From positions 1,240,001-1,304,000 of the forward strand of contig NZ_CP145809.1 of the NCBI RefSeq assembly GCF_038049925.1: a DNA stretch of 64,000 nt. Reading direction: 5' to 3'. The notes under the pieces were generated by a model. It did not search any database. It worked only from the letters and a program-made list of their open reading frames with translations, and was not told the origin of the DNA. The position numbers and the translations under genes are program-made. This stretch comes from Georgenia sp. M64 (GTDB lineage: Bacteria > Actinomycetota > Actinomycetes > Actinomycetales > Actinomycetaceae). Positions 19,273 to 29,401 of this stretch are shown piece after piece (position 1 is the first letter of the stretch; the number at the start of each line of letters is the position of its first letter).

Positions 19273-20415
19273 GTGACCACACCGCCCGACAACGCCGTGC
19301 GCCTGCCCCTGCGCCCCGGCCTGGAGGGGCTCACCCCGTACGGCGCCCCCCAGCTGGCCGTGCCGGTCCTCCTCAACGTCAACGAGAACCCCTACCCGCC
19401 GTCCGCGGGCGTCGTCGCGGACATCGCCGCGGCCGTCGCCGAGGCGGCCGGCGGGCTCAACCGCTACCCCGACCGGGACTTCCCCCGGCTGCGCGAGGAG
19501 CTCGCCGCGTACCTCGCCGCGGAGTCCGGCGTCGAGCTCGACCCCGGGCAGGTCTGGGCGGCCAACGGGTCCAACGAGGTCATGCTCCACCTCCTCCAGG
19601 CCTTCGGGGGGCCGCGGCGCACGGTCCTGTCCTTCGCGCCCACCTACTCGATGTACCCCGAGTACGCCCGCGACACCCTCACGGGCTGGGTCGCGGGACG
19701 CCGCGAGGAGGACTTCTCCCTCGACGTCGGCCACGTCCGCGCCCTCATCGACGAGGTCCGCCCCGCCGTGGTGCTCCTCGCCAGCCCGAACAACCCGACC
19801 GGCACCGCCCTGGACCTGGCCACCGTCGGGGCGGTCTGCGAGGCCACGCTCACCTCCGGACCGGCGGGTCCGGACGGCGCACCCACCGCGAGCGTCGTCG
19901 TCGTCGACGAGGCCTACGGGGAGTTCCGCCGTGCGGGGACCCCGTCCGCGTTGACCCTGCTCGCCCGGTACCGCCACCTCGCGGTCTCACGGACGATGTC
20001 CAAGGCGTTCGGGATGGCCGGCCTGCGGCTGGGCTACCTCGCCGCGGCGCAGGAGCTGGTCGACCACCTGCGGGTCGTCCGCCTGCCGTACCACCTCTCC
20101 GCGCTCACCCAGGCCGCCGCGCTGGCGGCGCTGCGCCACCGCGAGGAGCTCATGGGGCAGGTCGCCTCCCTGCGCGCCGAGCGCGACGCCCTCGTCGTGT
20201 GGCTGCGGGGCCGTGGGCTCGAGGTCGCCGACTCCGACGCGAACTTCGTCCTGTTCGGGCGCTTCGACGACCGCAGCGCCGTGTGGCAGGGTCTGCTGGA
20301 GCGGGGCGTCCTCATCCGTGAGGTCGGACCCGACGGTTGGCTCCGGGTGTCGGTCGGCACCCCGGAGGAGACGGCCGCCTTCCGGGCGGCCCTGGTGGAG
20401 GTGCTGGGCCGATGA
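19273..20415 (+). CDS. hisC: Histidinol-phosphate aminotransferase
   Basis: 380-residue PLP aminotransferase converting imidazole acetol phosphate to histidinol phosphate. [35 protein letters not shown] and [10 protein letters not shown] mark the class I/II fold; the PLP lysine is Lys244 in [20 protein letters not shown] start at 19273 is supported by the TAGAAT -10 just upstream. First gene of the his operon; its stop overlaps hisB by 4 bases (ATGA). Confidence 0.95.
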   Translation: MTTPPDNAVRLPLRPGLEGLTPYGAPQLAVPVLLNVNENPYPPSAGVVADIAAAVAEAAGGLNRYPDRDFPRLREELAAYLAAESGVELDPGQVWAANGSNEVMLHLLQAFGGPRRTVLSFAPTYSMYPEYARDTLTGWVAGRREEDFSLDVGHVRALIDEVRPAVVLLASPNNPTGTALDLATVGAVCEATLTSGPAGPDGAPTASVVVVDEAYGEFRRAGTPSALTLLARYRHLAVSRTMSKAFGMAGLRLGYLAAAQELVDHLRVVRLPYHLSALTQAAALAALRHREELMGQVASLRAERDALVVWLRGRGLEVADSDANFVLFGRFDDRSAVWQGLLERGVLIREVGPDGWLRVSVGTPEETAAFRAALVEVLGR

Positions 20416-21023
20416 GCGAGCTGACGGGCCGGACGGCGCGGATCGAGCGGAAGACCTCGGAGTCCGACGTCCTCGTCGAGCTCGACCTCGACGGGAGCGG
20501 CCGGACGGACATCTCCACCTCCGTGCCGTTCTACGACCACATGCTCACCGCCCTGGGCAAGCACTCCCTCATCGACCTCACCGTGCGGGCCACCGGCGAC
20601 ACCGACATCGACGTCCACCACACCGTCGAGGACGTCGCGATCTGCCTCGGCCAGGCGCTGCGGCAGGCGCTGGGCGACAAGCGCGGCATCTCCCGCTTCG
20701 GCGACGCGCTCGTCCCGCTGGACGAGGCCCTCGCCCAGGCCGTCGTCGACGTCTCCGGGCGCCCCTACCTCGTGCACGAGGGTGAGCCCGCCGGCCAGGA
20801 GTACCACCTCATCGGCGGGCACTTCACGGGCTCGCTCACCCGGCACGTGCTCGAGTCGATCGCCCACCACGCCGGGATCTGCCTGCACGTGCGGGTCCTC
20901 GCCGGCCGCGACCCCCACCACATCGTCGAGGCCCAGTTCAAGGCCCTCGCCCGGGCCCTGCGCGCGGCCGTCGAGCCCGACCCGCGCGTCGAGGGCGTGC
21001 CGTCCACCAAGGGAGCACTGTGA
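20412..21023 (+). CDS. hisB: Imidazoleglycerol-phosphate dehydratase
   Basis: 203-residue monofunctional HisB dehydratase. The Mn-binding motifs are [13 protein letters not shown] and [14 protein letters not shown] in the first half and [12 protein letters not shown] and [15 protein letters not shown] in the second, i.e. the duplicated half-domain pattern. No phosphatase domain. Both start and stop overlap neighbours by 4 bases. Confidence 0.96.
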   Translation: MSELTGRTARIERKTSESDVLVELDLDGSGRTDISTSVPFYDHMLTALGKHSLIDLTVRATGDTDIDVHHTVEDVAICLGQALRQALGDKRGISRFGDALVPLDEALAQAVVDVSGRPYLVHEGEPAGQEYHLIGGHFTGSLTRHVLESIAHHAGICLHVRVLAGRDPHHIVEAQFKALARALRAAVEPDPRVEGVPSTKGAL

Positions 21024-21793
21024 GCACCACCGGGCCGCAGGGTGACGACGAACCCCTCACCGAGGCCGACATCGAGCGCATGCTCCGCGCGCTCGGCCCG
21101 GACGCGACCCAGGACGGGCCGGACGCGCCAGGTGTCCCCGGCGGCACCGACGGCCTCGGCACCGACGGGCCCGGGCCCGACGGGCCGGAGCCCGGCCGGG
21201 CCGCCTCCGCCGGCCCGGGACCGGCGCCCGCCGGCGACGGCCCGGTCGGTGCGGCCGCGCAGCAGACGCCGGCCCGGCTGGCCCTGGTCCTGACCCCCGT
21301 CGCATCGGCCCCGGCGCTCGCCGGCCTGTGCGCGATGGCCGGGATCGACGTCGACGTCGTGCCCTCGGCGTCGGGCGCCGTCGCGGTGCTCGAGGTGCCC
21401 GCCAAGGAGGCTCCGGCTGACTGGGACATCACCGAGCTGCTCGGCGGCGGTGAGATGCCCGGCGCCTTCCCGCCCGAGGCGGAGGAGGTCGCCTCGGCCC
21501 TGTCCCGGCTCGCGCGCACCGGGGTGGTCCTGCTCACCGCCGACCTCGCCACCGACGTCGGCATCGAGCCGGGCCTGTCCGGGCACGTCAGCGCCCGCCG
21601 CTACGTCGGCGGGACCGCCGAGGGCGACATGCCCGCCGGGCTGGTCCTGGCCGGCGCCGACCAGGTGGTCGAGGACCTCGTCCTGGGCCGGGTCCGGGCC
21701 GGGGAGGTCGCCGGCCACCAGCGCTCGGGCAACCTGCCGCGGTGGAAGGCCACCCGCATGTTCACCCGCGGACTGCGCAGGAGGAAGCCGTGA
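21020..21793 (+). CDS. Unknown protein embedded in the his operon
   Basis: 257 residues, not recognised. An acidic N-terminus ([18 protein letters not shown]) is followed by a low-complexity Gly/Pro/Asp/Ala stretch (about residues 30-80), then an ordered region with [20 protein letters not shown], a probable alpha/beta domain to about residue 235, and a basic tail ending GLRRRKP. GTG start overlaps hisB and the stop overlaps hisH, each by 4 bases, so co-translation with the histidine enzymes is likely. No membrane segment or catalytic motif seen. Similar-position genes are recalled from other Micrococcales, without a known function. Confidence 0.8.
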   Translation: MSTTGPQGDDEPLTEADIERMLRALGPDATQDGPDAPGVPGGTDGLGTDGPGPDGPEPGRAASAGPGPAPAGDGPVGAAAQQTPARLALVLTPVASAPALAGLCAMAGIDVDVVPSASGAVAVLEVPAKEAPADWDITELLGGGEMPGAFPPEAEEVASALSRLARTGVVLLTADLATDVGIEPGLSGHVSARRYVGGTAEGDMPAGLVLAGADQVVEDLVLGRVRAGEVAGHQRSGNLPRWKATRMFTRGLRRRKP

Positions 21794-22440
21794 GCGCCGG
21801 CCGGCGGGTCGTCGTCCTGGACTACGGCTCGGGCAACGTCCGCTCCGCGGTGCGCGCCCTCGAGCGCGTCGGCGCCGACGTCGAGCTCACCGCGGACCCC
21901 GACGCCGCGGCCGACGCGCACGGCCTCGTCGTACCCGGCGTGGGCGCCTTCGCCGCGGTGATGGACCAGCTGCGCTCGGTCGACGGCGGCCGCATCATCG
22001 AGCGCCGCCTGGCCGGCGGCCGCCCCGTGCTGGGCATCTGCGTGGGGATGCAGGTGATGTTCACCGCCGGGGAGGAGCACGGGGTCACCACCCCCGGCCT
22101 CGACCAGTGGCCCGGCACCGTGGACCGGCTCCACGCCCCCGTCGTCCCCCACATGGGCTGGTCGACCGTCGAGGCCCCCGAGGGCAGCGTCCTGTTCGAG
22201 GGAGTCGGCGACGAGCGGTTCTACTTCGTCCACTCCTACGCCGCCCAGTCCGACCCCGCCGCGGCCCTCGACGGCGGGGAGGACAGCCCGTTCCCGCCGC
22301 CGCTGGTCACCTGGTCCGAGCACGGTGGGCGGTTCGTCGCCGCGGTCGAGAACGGCGCGCTGTCCGCCACCCAGTTCCACCCCGAGAAGTCCGGCGACGC
22401 CGGCGCCCAGCTGCTCCGCAACTGGGTCACCAGCCTGTAG
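21790..22440 (+). CDS. hisH: Imidazole glycerol phosphate synthase, glutaminase subunit
   Basis: 216-residue class I glutamine amidotransferase feeding ammonia to HisF. Starts [20 protein letters not shown]; nucleophile Cys84 in [11 protein letters not shown]; His197 and Glu199 in FHPEKSG complete the triad. GTG start overlaps the unknown gene by 4 bases. Its partner hisF is not in this window; in this order it would usually come after hisA, but sseB follows instead. Confidence 0.95.
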   Translation: MSAGRRVVVLDYGSGNVRSAVRALERVGADVELTADPDAAADAHGLVVPGVGAFAAVMDQLRSVDGGRIIERRLAGGRPVLGICVGMQVMFTAGEEHGVTTPGLDQWPGTVDRLHAPVVPHMGWSTVEAPEGSVLFEGVGDERFYFVHSYAAQSDPAAALDGGEDSPFPPPLVTWSEHGGRFVAAVENGALSATQFHPEKSGDAGAQLLRNWVTSL

Positions 22441-22448
22441 GAGCCCCG

Positions 22449-23186
22449 ATGACCTCCACCCCCCGCCTCGAGCTGCTGCCGGCCGTCGACGTCGTCGACG
22501 GCCAGGCCGTGCGCCTCTTCCAGGGTGCCGCGGGCTCCGAGACCACCTACGGCGACCCGGGCGAGGCGGCGGCCGCCTTCGTCGCCGAAGGGGCCGAGTG
22601 GATCCACCTCGTCGACCTCGACGCGGCCTTCGGCCGTGGCTCCAACCACGAGCTCCTCGCCCGGATCGTCGGCGAGCTCGACGTCAAGGTCGAGCTCTCC
22701 GGCGGCATCCGCGACGACGAGTCCCTCGCGCGGGCGCTCGGGTCGGGCGCCACCCGGGTCAACCTCGGCACCGCCGCCCTGGAGGACCCCGCGTGGACCG
22801 CCAGGGTCATCGCCCGGCACGGCGAGCAGATCGCCGTCGGGCTCGACGTGCGCGGCACCACGCTCGCCGCACGAGGGTGGACCCGCGAGGGCGGCGACCT
22901 GTGGGAGGTCCTCGAGCGCCTCGACGCCGACGGCTGCGCCCGCTACGTCCTCACCGACGTCACCAAGGACGGCACCCTGCGCGGTCCCAACGTCGAGCTG
23001 CTCCAGGAGGTGTGCGAGCGCACCTCCGCCCCCGTGGTCGCTTCCGGCGGGGTCGCGAACCTCCACGACATCGAGGCCCTGCGGGAGCTGACCGGCATCG
23101 GCGTCGAGGGGGCCATCGTCGGCAAGGCCCTGTACTCCGGCGCCTTCACGCTCAGCCAGGCGCTCGACGTCGCGGGCCGCCCGTGA
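22449..23186 (+). CDS. priA: Phosphoribosyl isomerase A (HisA/TrpF dual type)
   Basis: 245-residue (beta-alpha)8 barrel isomerising ProFAR in histidine synthesis. Asp14 in [15 protein letters not shown] and Asp170 in [12 protein letters not shown] correspond to the general acid/base pair. In many actinobacteria this protein (PriA) also does the TrpF reaction of tryptophan synthesis; the loop sequence here looks like that type, but the dual role is inferred from lineage. It follows hisH by 8 bases and overlaps sseB by 4. Confidence 0.9.
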   Translation: MTSTPRLELLPAVDVVDGQAVRLFQGAAGSETTYGDPGEAAAAFVAEGAEWIHLVDLDAAFGRGSNHELLARIVGELDVKVELSGGIRDDESLARALGSGATRVNLGTAALEDPAWTARVIARHGEQIAVGLDVRGTTLAARGWTREGGDLWEVLERLDADGCARYVLTDVTKDGTLRGPNVELLQEVCERTSAPVVASGGVANLHDIEALRELTGIGVEGAIVGKALYSGAFTLSQALDVAGRP

Positions 23187-24085
23187 CCGGCGCGCCGACC
23201 GGCCCCGGGCACGACGAGGACGCCCCTCCCGCCGTGGTCCACCCCCACCACCCGGGACGGCCGGGCCCTGGAGACCGCGCACCCCTGCGCATCGCCGAGG
23301 GGCTCACCGACGCCGCCCTGGCCGACTCCGCCGGCCAGGCGTGGGCGGGACGCACGCTGAAGCCCAACCCCTTCGCCGGCGACGACGGCAGGGTCCAGCC
23401 CGGCATGGCCGCGGCCCTGGCGCTGACCGACCCCGGCGAGCGGGTCGTGGCGGTCGTGGAGGAGCTGCGCACCGGCCGCGTCGTCGTCCCCGTCGTCGCG
23501 CACGAGCACCCCGGCACCGACGGCGACGGGCACGTCCGCCCCCACGACGCCGACCGGTTCCGCACCGGTGACCGCGGCGGGGACGCCATGGCCTCGGCGG
23601 CGATGGTCTCGGTCCGGACCCCCGACGGACGCTCCGCCCTGCCGGTCTTCTCCTCCGTCGAGGCGCTCCTGCGCTGGGACCCGGCCGCCCGGCCCGTCCC
23701 GGTCGAGGCCGCCCGGGCGGCCCTGTCGGCGGTGGGGGAGTCGGACTCCCTGCTCGTCCTCGACCCCGGTGCGCCGACCACCGTCCTCGTGCCCCGGCCG
23801 GCGGTGTGGGCCGTCGCCCAGCAGCGCGCCTGGGTACCCTCCTGGGCGGACCCCGAGCTGCCCTCGCTCGTCGCGGCGGCCCTGCGGGGGATCACCGAGC
23901 TCGTCGGCGTGCGGCTCGAACGCGGTGAGCGCGCCGAGCTGAGGGTCGTCCTGGCCGTGCGGGCCGGTCTCGACGCCGAGACGGTCCGCGCTGCCGTGGC
24001 CCGGGCGAGCGAGGCGCTCGGCGCCGAGCACGCGCTGCGCGAGCGGGTGGACTCCCTCGAGCTCGCCCCGACCGTGGTGGCCTGA
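23183..24085 (+). CDS. SseB-family protein
   Basis: 300 residues. The first ~40 residues are His/Pro/Gly-rich, then a region typical of SseB N-terminal domains: [40 protein letters not shown] and [19 protein letters not shown]. In actinobacteria such genes sit between priA and infC. Function unknown. GTG start overlaps priA (GTGA), last gene of the operon, converging on the ligase gene. Confidence 0.78.
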   Translation: MTGAPTGPGHDEDAPPAVVHPHHPGRPGPGDRAPLRIAEGLTDAALADSAGQAWAGRTLKPNPFAGDDGRVQPGMAAALALTDPGERVVAVVEELRTGRVVVPVVAHEHPGTDGDGHVRPHDADRFRTGDRGGDAMASAAMVSVRTPDGRSALPVFSSVEALLRWDPAARPVPVEAARAALSAVGESDSLLVLDPGAPTTVLVPRPAVWAVAQQRAWVPSWADPELPSLVAAALRGITELVGVRLERGERAELRVVLAVRAGLDAETVRAAVARASEALGAEHALRERVDSLELAPTVVA

Positions 24086-24153
24086 CACCAGGCGCGGCCC
24101 TGCGGTCGCCGCCGCCGAGCGCCGGGTGCGCTGCGTTCACCCGACGGGGCAGG

Positions 24154-25674
24154 TCAGAGCCCCGCGAGCACCCGCACCGCCTCGAGGGTGTCGGCCTCTG
24201 CCGCCGTCTTGTCGTCGCGGTAGCGCAGCACCCGTGCGAACCGCAGCGCGACCCCGCCGGGGTAGCGGGGAGAGCGCTGGACGCCGTCGAAGGCGATCTC
24301 GACGACCTGCTCGGGCCGTACGTGGACCACGTGGCCCTCGCGGTGGGTCTCGAGAGCGAGGAACCGTTCGGTCTGCCAGGCGAGCATCTCGTCCGTCATG
24401 CCCTTGAACGTCTTCCCGAGCATGACGAACCCGCCCGCACCGTCCGCGGCACCGAGGTGGATGTTCGACAACGTGCCGCTCCGGCGACCCGAGCCCCACT
24501 CGACGGCGAGCACGACGAGGTCGAGAGTGTGCCGGGGCTTGACCTTGACCCAGGCGGCGCCGCGGCGCCCGGCCTCGTAGGGGGCGTCGAGGCTCTTGAC
24601 GACGACGCCCTCGTGCCCGCCCGCGAGCGTCCGGGCGTAGAAGTCCGCGGCGGCGCCCGGGTCGTCCGTGCGCAGCCGGGGCACGACCAGGTCCCCGGGC
24701 ACCACCTCCTCGAGCGCGGCGAGCCGGGTCCGGGCCGGTGCGTCGAGGAGGTCCTGGCCGGCCACGTGCAGGACGTCGAAGAAGACGGTCGTGACGGGCA
24801 CCTGCCCGCGCAGGGTCGCGACGTCGGCGCTGCTCATCGTCCGCGCCGCGGTCTCCTGGAAGGGCCGCGGCCGACCGTCGGCGCGCAGGGCGATCGCCTC
24901 GCCGTCGAGGACGAGGTCGCCGCCGCCCAGGCCCCGGGCCGCCTCGACCACCTCGGGCAGCCGTGCGGTGATGTCGTCCAGGGACCGGGTGAACACCGCG
25001 ACCTCCCGCCTGCGCCGGTGCACCTGGATGCGGATGCCGTCGAGCTTGGCGTCGACCGCGACCTCGCCGGCGAGCCGCTCGAGCGCCCCGGCCAGGTCGG
25101 GTGCGGCGGAGGCGAGCATGGGACGCACCGGCGTGCCCACCGCGAGGGTGAACGCCGCCAGCGCGGCCTCCCCGCCGGTGAGGGCGGCGACGGCGACCGG
25201 GCCCGTCTCGCCGGAGAACATCGCCGCCCGGCGCACCGCCGCGAGCGAGACAGAGGACGCCTCGGCGACGGCGTCGAGCATGAGCGAGTCCAGCGCCCCC
25301 TGGCGCAGCTCGCCCAGGACGAGCAGCCGCAGGAACCGCTGCTCGGCGGCGGTGGCCCGGCCGAAGAGCTCGGCGACGGCAGCGGCCCGCCGCGCCTGGG
25401 AGCCGCTGCCGGACAGCGCCGCGAGGGTCTCCAGGGCGGCGTCGACCTCCACGACCGTCAGGGTGGGGACGTCCGCCGGTGCCGGCAGCGTCTCGAGCGA
25501 GCGCCACCCCAGGCCCGTGCGGCGCTGGCGCACCGTCCCGGAGAGGTAGCCTGCGACGAGCGCCGCCTCGGGGCCGGCCTGGCGCAGCGCACCGGCGAGG
25601 GCGTGGCGCTTGGCCAGGCGGGAGCGCGTGGCGGCCACGGCCTGGGAGGCCGCGACGAGGTCGGCGAGGAGCAT
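24154..25674 (-). CDS. lig: ATP-dependent DNA ligase (LigB type)
   Basis: 506-residue ATP-dependent ligase with an N-terminal helical domain, the adenylation domain with motif [14 protein letters not shown] (Lys210 is adenylated), LDGEAIAL (motif III), EGVVVKSL (motif IV) and WVKVKPRH (motif V), and a C-terminal OB domain ending at the [13 protein letters not shown] tail. Three in-frame ATGs exist (25755, 25683, 25674); the last matches the usual [10 protein letters not shown] start of family members. Separate from the NAD-dependent replicative ligase, probably a repair enzyme. Divergent from infC. Confidence 0.92.
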   Translation of the reverse strand: MLLADLVAASQAVAATRSRLAKRHALAGALRQAGPEAALVAGYLSGTVRQRRTGLGWRSLETLPAPADVPTLTVVEVDAALETLAALSGSGSQARRAAAVAELFGRATAAEQRFLRLLVLGELRQGALDSLMLDAVAEASSVSLAAVRRAAMFSGETGPVAVAALTGGEAALAAFTLAVGTPVRPMLASAAPDLAGALERLAGEVAVDAKLDGIRIQVHRRRREVAVFTRSLDDITARLPEVVEAARGLGGGDLVLDGEAIALRADGRPRPFQETAARTMSSADVATLRGQVPVTTVFFDVLHVAGQDLLDAPARTRLAALEEVVPGDLVVPRLRTDDPGAAADFYARTLAGGHEGVVVKSLDAPYEAGRRGAAWVKVKPRHTLDLVVLAVEWGSGRRSGTLSNIHLGAADGAGGFVMLGKTFKGMTDEMLAWQTERFLALETHREGHVVHVRPEQVVEIAFDGVQRSPRYPGGVALRFARVLRYRDDKTAAEADTLEAVRVLAGL

Positions 25675-25742
25675 GGCGACCATGGTCCTGCCGTGTGGCC
25701 GGGGCCACCACCGGGCGTCGGTGCCGGGCGGGGCGTGCGTGC

Positions 25743-25748
25743 TAGTCT
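25743..25748 (+). promoter_or_regulatory. Putative infC operon promoter (-10 TAGTCT)
   Basis: TAGTCT lies about 240 bases before the infC start. Transcription from near 25755 would give the structured leader below. No clear -35. Confidence 0.4.
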
Positions 25749-25754
25749 TGTCCA

Positions 25755-25990
25755 CTGACCGACCAGGGCCTGTCCCTGGTGCGCAAGTGGAGATCCTCCC
25801 ACCTGGGTGACGTCGGCAGCCGAGAGGCTGCCACAGTGACCGGGTTCAGGTCGACGGGGCTGGTCCCCGTGCACCCGTGCGGCCCAGCGCCGCGGGGGTG
25901 ACGACCTCTGTGGGCCTCCGCGTGCGCGAGCACGACGGAGGCCTTCTTCGTCTCGCGACGGTCACCGCGAACGAGGTAGAGGAGCACAGC
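25755..25990 (+). promoter_or_regulatory. Structured infC-rpmI-rplT leader with attenuator
   Basis: About 236 bases with successive hairpins: CCAGGG/CCCTGG (near 25766), GGCAGCC/GGCTGCC (near 25816-25832), CGGGG/CCCCG (near 25854-25868), then a strong terminator-like hairpin at 25913-25953 and the SD AGAGGAG at 25978-25984. The layout is that of an attenuation leader controlling IF3, L35 and L20; it may respond to L20, as in other bacteria, but the regulator cannot be read here. Confidence 0.6.
25913..25953 (+). terminator. Attenuator hairpin in the infC leader
   Basis: GGCCTCCG (25913-25920) and CGTGC pair with GCACG and CGGAGGCC (25936-25943): 13 bp with one bulged A and a GCGA tetraloop, then TTCTTCGTCT. 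It lies 48 bases before the infC start codon, so read-through would be needed for expression. Confidence 0.7.
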
Positions 25991-26647
25991 ATCAGCGAGC
26001 CCCGCATCAACGAGCGGATCCGCGTGCCCGAGGTCCGGCTGGTCGGCCCCGGTGGCGAGCAGGTCGGTGTCGTCCGCGTCGAGGACGCCCTGCGGCTGGC
26101 CCAGGAGGCCGACCTCGACCTGGTCGAGGTCGCGCCCGACGCGCGCCCGCCCGTGGCCAAGCTCATGGACTACGGGAAGTTCAAGTACGAGTCCGCCATG
26201 AAGGCCCGTGACGCCCGGCGCAACCAGGCGAACACGGTCCTCAAGGAGATCCGGTTCCGCCTCAAGATCGACGCGCACGACTACGCGACCAAGAAGGGTC
26301 ACGTCGAGCGCTTCCTCACGGGCGGCGACAAGGTCAAGGTCATGATCATGTTCCGCGGCCGTGAGCAGTCCCGCCCCGAGATGGGCATGCGGCTGCTCCA
26401 GCGGCTGGCCGAGGACGTCGCCGAGCTCGGCTCGGTCGAGTCCTCCCCGCGGCTGGACGGGCGCAACATGACCATGGTGATCGGCCCGCACAAGAAGAAG
26501 GCCGAGGCCAAGAGCGAGCAGCGCCGCAAGCGCGAGCAGGAGCAGGCGGCCAAGACCGCCGCCGCCCCCGCAGCGGCCGCCGAGCCGGCAGCCCCGACCG
26601 CGCCCGCGGCGGACGCGCCCGCCGACGGCGCCGCGGACGCCAGCTAG
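25991..26647 (+). CDS. infC: Translation initiation factor IF-3, AUC start codon
   Basis: 218 residues. Starting at ATC (25991) gives [20 protein letters not shown], the normal actinobacterial IF3 N-terminus, 6 bases after AGAGGAG. No ATG, GTG or TTG lies in frame at a sensible distance. AUC/AUU starts on infC are well known and allow IF3 to repress its own mRNA. Then [40 protein letters not shown] and [15 protein letters not shown] are classic IF3 motifs. The C-terminal tail (about 40 residues) is Ala/Pro-rich, a known actinobacterial extension. Confidence 0.95.
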   Translation: MSEPRINERIRVPEVRLVGPGGEQVGVVRVEDALRLAQEADLDLVEVAPDARPPVAKLMDYGKFKYESAMKARDARRNQANTVLKEIRFRLKIDAHDYATKKGHVERFLTGGDKVKVMIMFRGREQSRPEMGMRLLQRLAEDVAELGSVESSPRLDGRNMTMVIGPHKKKAEAKSEQRRKREQEQAAKTAAAPAAAAEPAAPTAPAADAPADGAADAS

Positions 26648-26737
26648 CCCACATACCTGCAAAGACGTCCTGGCCCACCACCCGGGCCCAGGGCAGGACA
26701 GATCTGTGCCACCGGCGCAGTCGACCGAGGGACGAAC

Positions 26738-26932
26738 ATGCCGAAGAACAAGACGCACTCCGGTGCCAAGAAGCGCTTCCGGGTCACCGGCAGCGGGAAG
26801 CTCATGCGCGAGCAGGCCAACAAGCGCCACCTGCTCGAGCACAAGTCCTCCAAGCGCACCCGACGTCTCGCCCAGGACCAGGTGGTCTCCGGCGCCGACG
26901 TGAAGAAGATCAAGAAGCTGCTCGGCAAGTAA
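26738..26932 (+). CDS. rpmI: 50S ribosomal protein L35
   Basis: 64-residue basic ribosomal protein: [20 protein letters not shown], then [14 protein letters not shown], ending IKKLLGK. Second gene of the infC operon, 90 bases after infC and 25 before rplT. Confidence 0.97.
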   Translation: MPKNKTHSGAKKRFRVTGSGKLMREQANKRHLLEHKSSKRTRRLAQDQVVSGADVKKIKKLLGK

Positions 26933-26957
26933 GCCGCCCCGAACGAAGGAGACTGAC

Positions 26958-27338
26958 GTGGCACGCGTCAAGCGGGCGGTCAACGCCCAGAAGAAGCGCC
27001 GCACGACCCTCGAGCGCGCCGCCGGTTACCGCGGCCAGCGCTCGCGGCTGTACCGCAAGGCCAAGGAGCAGGTCACCCACTCGATGACCTACGCCTACCG
27101 CGACCGGCGCGCCCGCAAGGGTGACTTCCGCCGGCTGTGGATCCAGCGCATCAACGCCGCGGTGCGCGCCGAGGGCATGACCTACAACCGCTTCGTCCAG
27201 GGCCTCAAGGCCGCGGGCGTCGAGGTGGACCGCCGCATGCTGGCCGAGCTGGCCGTGACCGACATCGCCGCGTTCAACGCGCTCGTCGCCACCGCCCGCG
27301 CCGCCCTGCCCGCGGACGTCAACGCCCCGGCCGCCTGA
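26958..27338 (+). CDS. rplT: 50S ribosomal protein L20
   Basis: 126-residue ribosomal assembly protein: [60 protein letters not shown] start preceded by GAAGGAGA. In other bacteria L20 represses this operon by binding the leader. Confidence 0.97.
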   Translation: MARVKRAVNAQKKRRTTLERAAGYRGQRSRLYRKAKEQVTHSMTYAYRDRRARKGDFRRLWIQRINAAVRAEGMTYNRFVQGLKAAGVEVDRRMLAELAVTDIAAFNALVATARAALPADVNAPAA

Positions 27339-27369
27339 GCCGAGCGCACCCCCGCACCGCGGGAGCGAC

Positions 27370-28275
27370 ATGACCGGACGCCCGGACACCCTGACCAACC
27401 CACGCGCCGAGCGCGTGCGAACGGTCAGGGCACTGTCCGGGCGTCCGGCGCGTCTGCGGCACGGCCAGTTCCTCGTCGAGGGCCCCCAGGGCGTGCGTGA
27501 GCTCGTCCGGCACCGCCGCGGCCAGGTGCGCGACCTCTACCTCACCGAGGACGCCGCGCGGCGCCACCCCGAGATCGTCGACGACGCCGCCGGCCTCCAC
27601 CTGTACCTGGCCACCGCCGAGGTCCTCGCCGCGATGAGCCCGGACGCCCAGGGCGTCCTCGCCGTCGCCCGCGCCCTCGACCCCGCGCCCACCGTCGGTG
27701 ACCTGGTCACGGGCGAGCAGCCGCGCCTGGTCGCGCTCCTCGTGCGCGCCGCGGACCCGGGCAACGCGGGCACCGTCATCCGGGCCGCGGACGCCGCCGG
27801 CGCCGACGCCGTCGTCCTCGGCAGGGGCAGCGTCGAGGTGCACAACCCCAAGGTCGTCCGGGCCACGGCCGGCTCCCTGTTCCACCTGCCGGTCGTCCCG
27901 GGCGCCGACGTCGAGGCAGCCGTGGCCGCCCTCCGGGGCGCCGGGCTCCAGGTGCTCGCCGCCGACGGCGCGGGGGAGTGGGACCTCGACGAGCTGGCCG
28001 ACCGGGCCGCCGCCGAGGCCTACGGCTGCTCCCCGTGGGAGGCCGACGAGCTGAGCGCGACCGGGCTCGTCGCCCCCGACCTGGCCGCCCCGACCGTGTG
28101 GCTGCTGGGCAACGAGGCCCACGGCCTCACCGACACCGAGCGCGGGCTCTGCGACGCCGGCGTGCGCGTGCCCATCCACGGCCGTGCGGAGTCCCTCAAC
28201 GTCGCCACCGCCGCGACGGTGTGCCTGTACGCCTCGGCCCGCGCGCAGCGCCGCACCCGAGCGCCCCACGCCTGA
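27370..28275 (+). CDS. TrmH/SpoU-family RNA 2'-O-methyltransferase
   Basis: 301-residue methyltransferase. An N-terminal substrate-binding domain (LSGRPARLRHGQFLVEGPQG) precedes the SpoU trefoil-knot domain with DPGNAGTVIRAADAAGADAV, WLLGNEAHGL and SLNVATAATVCLY. An acidic insert (EWDLDELADRAAAEAYGCSP) lies between motifs. Mycobacterium has tsnR at the same place beside rplT. Target nucleotide unknown. The last codons lie in a 15-bp tandem repeat that continues past the stop. Confidence 0.9.
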   Translation: MTGRPDTLTNPRAERVRTVRALSGRPARLRHGQFLVEGPQGVRELVRHRRGQVRDLYLTEDAARRHPEIVDDAAGLHLYLATAEVLAAMSPDAQGVLAVARALDPAPTVGDLVTGEQPRLVALLVRAADPGNAGTVIRAADAAGADAVVLGRGSVEVHNPKVVRATAGSLFHLPVVPGADVEAAVAALRGAGLQVLAADGAGEWDLDELADRAAAEAYGCSPWEADELSATGLVAPDLAAPTVWLLGNEAHGLTDTERGLCDAGVRVPIHGRAESLNVATAATVCLYASARAQRRTRAPHA

Positions 28276-28322
28276 GTGCTCCACGCCTGAACGCTCCACG
28301 CGTGGGTGCTCCCCGCGTGAGT
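28261..28322. repeat. 15-17-bp degenerate tandem repeat across the end of the methyltransferase gene
   Basis: Four units: 28261-28277, 28278-28292, 28293-28307 and 28308-28322, consensus GCTCCACGCSTGAGT. The stop codon lies in the first unit and most later units also hold TGA. Confidence 0.8.
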
Positions 28323-28440
28323 GTCCAGCACCTGCCCGGCCGACGTGTGCGCACCGGCGGCCCGGCCACCCTTCCGCCGCCGGGAGCGCGGGACTAGCGT
28401 GACCCGCGCCGGAGGGGTTCTCCGGCGAACGGGAGGAATC

Positions 28441-28827
28441 ATGAGCGGCCGCGTCGTGCACTTCGAGATGCCCTACGACGACAAGGACCGGGCCACGGCC
28501 TTCTACCGTGACGCCTTCGGCTGGCGGGTCGAGGAGATGCCGGGCTTCGACTACAGCTTCGTCACCACCGGACCGGCCGGGGACGACGGTGCCGCGTCCG
28601 AGCCGGGGTACATCGGCGGCGGGATGACCCCGCGCGAGGACCCGGTCAGCGGCCCCGTCATCACCATCGACACCGACGACGTCACCGCCGCGCTCGAGCG
28701 CGTGGTGGAGCTCGGCGGGTCGGTGATCCAGGAGCGCACCCCGGTCGGGGACATGGGCTTCACCGGGTACTTCCGGGACACCGAGGGCACCGTGGTCGGG
28801 CTCTGGGAGAGCGCCCGGCCCGCCTGA
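28441..28827 (+). CDS. VOC (glyoxalase-like) superfamily protein
   Basis: 128-residue vicinal oxygen chelate fold: VVHFEMPYDDKDRATAFYRD, AFGWRVEEMPGFDYSFV, GYIGGGMTPRED, TDDVTAALERVVELGGS and MGFTGYFRDTEGTVVGLWE. Such small stand-alone VOC proteins are often lactoylglutathione lyase-like or resistance-like by name only; the activity is unknown. GGGAGGAA precedes the ATG. TAGCGT at about 28395 may be its -10. Confidence 0.85.
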   Translation: MSGRVVHFEMPYDDKDRATAFYRDAFGWRVEEMPGFDYSFVTTGPAGDDGAASEPGYIGGGMTPREDPVSGPVITIDTDDVTAALERVVELGGSVIQERTPVGDMGFTGYFRDTEGTVVGLWESARPA

Positions 28828-28865
28828 CCCCCAGCGCGGCCGGCCGAAGGTGCGGCGGTCGGTGC

Positions 28866-29300
28866 TCAGGCGCCGCCCTGGACGTAGTCGACCAGGCTGT
28901 CACGCTCGTCCTGGAGCTCGCCCAGCCGCTGCTTGACGACGTCGCCGATGCTCACGATGCCCACCAGGCGGCCGTCCGCGACCACGGGCAGGTGGCGCAC
29001 CCGCCGCTCGGTCATCGTCCGCGCGAGCGTCTCGAGGTCGTCGTCGAGGCGACAGGTGGCGACCTCCGTGGTCATGATCGTCCCGACCGGCACGGCCGGG
29101 AGGGGTTCGGTCGACCCGCGCAGGTGCCGCACCACGTCGCGCTCGGAGACGATGCCGTCGACCGTCCCGTCGGCGTCGGAGACGACCACCGCCCCGATCC
29201 CGCGGTCGGCGAGCAGGTCGAGCAGCTCCGCCACGGAGGCGTCGCTGCGGATGGTGACGACGGCGTCGCCCTTGCGCCTGAGCACGTCCGAGATGCGCAT
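28866..29300 (-). CDS. CBS-domain pair protein
   Basis: 144 residues, essentially two CBS domains (about 8-60 and 75-128): VVTIRSDASVAELLDLLADR, then IGAVVVSDADGTVDGIVSER, MTTEVATCRLDDDLETLART and HLPVVADGRLVGIVSIGDVV. Such proteins bind adenine nucleotides; the closest mycobacterial analogues (Hrp1) are hypoxia-induced. ATG at 29300 gives the canonical MRISDVLRRKGD start; TACGGT lies 5 bases upstream, suggesting a leaderless mRNA. Confidence 0.9.
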   Translation of the reverse strand: MRISDVLRRKGDAVVTIRSDASVAELLDLLADRGIGAVVVSDADGTVDGIVSERDVVRHLRGSTEPLPAVPVGTIMTTEVATCRLDDDLETLARTMTERRVRHLPVVADGRLVGIVSIGDVVKQRLGELQDERDSLVDYVQGGA

Positions 29301-29401
29301 GCTCGACCGTACTGCGGGCAGCGGCCGCCCGGCCAGACCCCGTCCGTCTCCGTGCGGCTCTTGACCGGGCGCCGGGCCGGGCACATGCTCAGGAGGTGAC
29401 C

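Noticed and set aside
24137-25758. Plus-strand frame opposite the DNA ligase gene
   Set aside because: The minus frame has all ligase motifs in order; the plus frame is a shadow.
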